7,275 bases of DNA, from NCBI GenBank assembly GCA_030642425.1, contig DAOWNU010000095.1, forward strand, positions 1 through 7,275, written 5' to 3'. Source of the stretch: a bacterium (GTDB taxonomy: Bacteria > UBP14 > UBA6098). A model generated the notes under the pieces. The model had not been told where the DNA came from. It ran no database searches and saw only the letters and a list, made by a program, of their open reading frames with translations. Positions 5,884-7,275 of the stretch are shown here, piece by piece (the first letter of the stretch is position 1; every line of letters begins with the position of its first letter). The position numbers and the translations under genes are program-made.

Positions 5884-6489
5884 ATGAAAAAAAATCAAAT
5901 ACACTGTCATTGCGAGGAGCGCAGCGACGTGGCAAACTCTCCGCCGGCAATGAGCAACCGTAAAAAACTCTTGACAGATTTTGCGTTTGGGCGGGTTTTT
6001 GACATATTTTGCTCGAAAAAGTGGGTGAAAATCACCACAAGGAAGCTAAAAATCACTTCAAGGAAGGTTTTATCTTTCATTCTGGTAGGAAATCCAAAGG
6101 GGCGGCATCGGCCTTGCCGACTGTGGACACGAAAAACGCCTAAAAGGGAGGCTCTGGAGCCGGACAGGGAGAGTCTGGAGCCGGAAAAGGAGGCTCAGAA
6201 GCCGGACAGAGAGAGTCGGAAGCCGGACAGAGAGGGTTTGTATGATATAGTCCTCGGTCAGAGGTCAAGAGAACAGGGTCAGACATCGGTGAGGGAGAAT
6301 CAGACATTGATAAGGAAGGGTCAGACATCGGTGAGGGAGAATCAGACATTGATAAGGAAGGGTCAGATATTGGAAGGGGAGGCTCAGACATCAGCAAAGG
6401 AGGGTCAGGACGGGGTGGTTGTGGCTCCGGGCGCGGCGAAAAAGGGGATAAACGCGGTGACGGACAACGAGTTACGCGAAAAGCCTTAA
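5884..6489 (+). CDS. Doubtful open frame spanning repeats (hypothetical protein, probably not real)
   Basis: The frame encodes 201 residues. Its first 20 come from the dispersed repeat at 5905-5940. Residues about 88-185 come from the 21-bp minisatellite and read as heptads such as RENQTLI, RKGQTSV and REALEPD. No Shine-Dalgarno precedes the ATG at 5884 or the later ATG at 5950. Arginine is mostly AGA and AGG in the repeat, unlike sucCD, truA and the flippase-like gene. The 21-bp period is a multiple of three, which keeps several frames open by itself; an 85-codon minus-strand frame across the same repeat (6140-6397) is equally open. I list it so the reader knows the frame exists. I think a non-coding minisatellite is more likely. 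Confidence 0.2.
   Translation: MKKNQIHCHCEERSDVANSPPAMSNRKKLLTDFAFGRVFDIFCSKKWVKITTRKLKITSRKVLSFILVGNPKGRHRPCRLWTRKTPKREALEPDRESLEPEKEAQKPDRESRKPDREGLYDIVLGQRSREQGQTSVRENQTLIRKGQTSVRENQTLIRKGQILEGEAQTSAKEGQDGVVVAPGAAKKGINAVTDNELREKP
5905..5940 (+). repeat. Widespread extragenic repeat (TGTCATTGCGAGGAGC type)
   Basis: The stretch begins TGTCATTGCGAGGAGC and ends GACGTGGCAAACTCT. From general knowledge, near-identical sequences are scattered between genes in many bacteria. Translated, it gives the familiar false peptide CHCEERSDVAN, which argues that any frame through it is not a true gene. Confidence 0.8.
6145..6438. repeat. 21-bp minisatellite, about 14 units
   Basis: Fourteen consecutive 21-base units run without a length change. 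The first four share GAGCCGGA- or AAGCCGGA-type centres, units 5-6 are divergent, and units 7-12 share GGTCAGACATCGGTGAGG or AATCAGACATTGATAAGG; units 13-14 fade out. Units 7-8 and 9-10 form an exact 42-bp duplication: the match spans 51 bases, 6275-6325 against 6317-6367. Two unit families and a fresh duplication indicate ongoing slippage or recombination. Plus-strand translation gives R/E/K/Q-rich heptads; minus-strand translation gives P/S/D-rich heptads (SDPSLSM, SDSPSPM). Confidence 0.88.
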
Positions 6490-6648
6490 AATTGGCCTTC
6501 TCTCATTTTCCAATTGGGCAGTTAGTTGCCTTATGCGCGGAAGGATTATTAAAAACTCTTGCGCGAAAAAGAAAAAAGTGCTTGCTCTACATCCTAAAAC
6601 ACTTTACATTATTTTAAGTGTATTTAGGTTTAAATTTAAGGGGGAATT
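6490..6648. other. Intergenic region before the surface-protein gene
   Basis: No gene is seen. AATTGG (6490-6495) and CCAATT (6510-6515) can pair. ACACTT (6599-6604) and AAGTGT (6616-6621) form a dyad around AT-rich sequence. A weak promoter could be TTGCTC (6582-6587), 17 bases, TACATT (6605-6610), with the -10 inside the dyad, so the dyad could serve as an operator. All of this is motif-level evidence. Confidence 0.35.
6638..6644 (+). promoter_or_regulatory. Ribosome binding site of the surface-protein gene
   Basis: AAGGGGG lies four bases before the ATG at 6649 and fixes that start, which also gives a clean signal peptide. Confidence 0.75.
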
Positions 6649-7275
6649 ATGCGCTATGCGATAATCGCTATTTGTATTGTTGCTTTAGCTTTTGCCGATG
6701 TCCCGCAAACAATACAATATCAAGGCAAGCTGACCGATATGACAGGCATCGGCGAGAACGCAACGCTGGATATTCGTTTCCGCATATTCGATATCGAGAC
6801 CGGCGGCGATTCGCTATGGGCGCAGACTATTGCCGCAGTTCCCGTTGTCCACGGCCTGTTCGACGTCGCGCTCGGCCCGATAGACCTGCCCTTCGATGCG
6901 CAATATTGGCTGGAGATCGTTGTCGATGGCAACGTCCTCGCGCCGAGGATGGCGCTGACAAGTTCGCCATATTCGTTCCGCGCGGCAGTTGCCGATTCAG
7001 TTGTCGGTGGTTCCGGTGGCGAGCAGGACACGATGATTGCACATTGGGATTCGCTACGAAACATCCCCGCCGACATCGCGGACGGCGACGACTTCGAGGC
7101 GAACACGACAGACACGATGGTCGCGCACTGGGATTCGATACGCGGAATACCCGATAATCTCGGCAATAAAGATACCCTGTGGTCGAAGGACGCGGTAGTC
7201 ACCGACACAATCGTTCTCATGGCAAACGCGAAAATCAATGGCGAACTCATAGCCGACTCGATTCAAGCCGTGGGC
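6649..7275 (+). CDS. Secreted surface-type protein with YQGKLTD N-terminal domain (3' end outside window)
   Basis: The frame is open from ATG 6649 to the window end, giving 209 residues without a stop. Residues 1-16 (MRYAIIAICIVALAFA) are a signal peptide with likely cleavage AFA-D. Residues about 18-113 form a domain with IQYQGKLTD (22-30), a beta-rich FRIFDIETGGDSLWAQT stretch (44-60), VHGLFDVALG (67-76), YWLEIVVDG (86-94) and APRMALTSSPYSFRAA (98-113). From family knowledge, this domain begins many long exported proteins of FCB-group and candidate-phylum bacteria, some ending in tail-fibre or S74 chaperone modules. After it comes a repeat, DTMIAHWDSLRNIP (127-140) and DTMVAHWDSIRGIP (155-168), 28 residues apart. 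The gene has its own Shine-Dalgarno and lies alone after the minisatellite region. The specific role is unknown; exported location is fairly sure. Confidence 0.85.
   Translation, partial: MRYAIIAICIVALAFADVPQTIQYQGKLTDMTGIGENATLDIRFRIFDIETGGDSLWAQTIAAVPVVHGLFDVALGPIDLPFDAQYWLEIVVDGNVLAPRMALTSSPYSFRAAVADSVVGGSGGEQDTMIAHWDSLRNIPADIADGDDFEANTTDTMVAHWDSIRGIPDNLGNKDTLWSKDAVVTDTIVLMANAKINGELIADSIQAVG
7027..7152 (+). repeat. In-gene 84-bp repeat encoding DTMxAHWDSxRxIP
   Basis: Two copies of the 14-residue motif start at 7027 and 7111, exactly 84 bases apart. The codons differ at many third positions (gattgcacattggg against ggtcgcgcactggg), so the protein motif, not the DNA, has been conserved. This is the signature of a real repeated structural module and supports coding. 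Confidence 0.75.

Noticed and set aside
6140..6397. Minus-strand P/S/D-rich 85-codon frame (SDPSLSM heptads)
   Set aside because: It is open only because the 21-bp unit is a multiple of three; no ribosome site or signal peptide is present.
6145..6438. CRISPR array
   Set aside because: Units are directly adjacent 21-mers with no unique spacers, and no cas genes are near.
2504..6625. Shared TTAAGTGTAT upstream of truA and of the surface-protein gene
   Set aside because: Ten AT-rich matching bases at different distances from the starts are not enough to claim a shared operator.

Overview
The window looks like chromosomal DNA of an uncultured-type bacterium with moderate GC. Shine-Dalgarno sites (AAGGAA, GGAAAGG, AAGGGGG), sigma70-like promoters, a class II tRNA-Ser without an encoded CCA end and a secreted protein of the 'YQGKLTD ... 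SSPYSFRA' kind all fit a Bacteria genome. That last protein family is frequent in the FCB superphylum and neighbouring candidate phyla. This placement is an inference with low confidence; no marker here fixes the phylum.

Layout. Bases 1-169 hold a dispersed repeat and a 7-bp tandem repeat. Bases 170-2182 (minus strand) are the sucC-sucD operon for succinyl-CoA synthetase. It is read from a promoter near 2397-2426, in a region shared with the divergent truA gene (2649-3377, plus strand). Bases 3378-3932 are non-coding and hold an 18-bp palindrome, a degraded repeat copy and an inverted copy of the repeat found at base 1. Bases 3933-5106 hold a two-gene unit: an unrecognised 66-residue protein and a polytopic membrane protein of the lysylphosphatidylglycerol-synthase TM / flippase-like (UPF0104) family. 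Bases 5107-5564 hold an AT-rich inverted-arm repeat cassette with a REP-like hairpin at its core. Bases 5565-5652 are tRNA-Ser(GGA), followed by three hairpins, the last an intrinsic terminator. Bases 5884-6489 contain a widespread dispersed repeat and a 14-unit, 21-bp minisatellite that is open on both strands. Bases 6649-7275 are the 5' part of a secreted surface-type protein that runs off the window.

Function. SucCD is the substrate-level phosphorylation step of the TCA cycle or of a related succinate/succinyl-CoA route. TruA modifies tRNA anticodon arms. The flippase-like protein suggests envelope lipid or glycolipid handling, and the last gene encodes an exported protein. These are ordinary core and envelope genes. 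The unusual content lies between them: four distinct repeat types, with one repeat present in inverted copies bracketing sucD-sucC-truA. I see no CRISPR array, transposase, phage gene or recognisable defence system. The best candidates for something undescribed are the 21-bp minisatellite, the inverted dispersed repeat, the 66-residue protein and a possible leaderless truA start.
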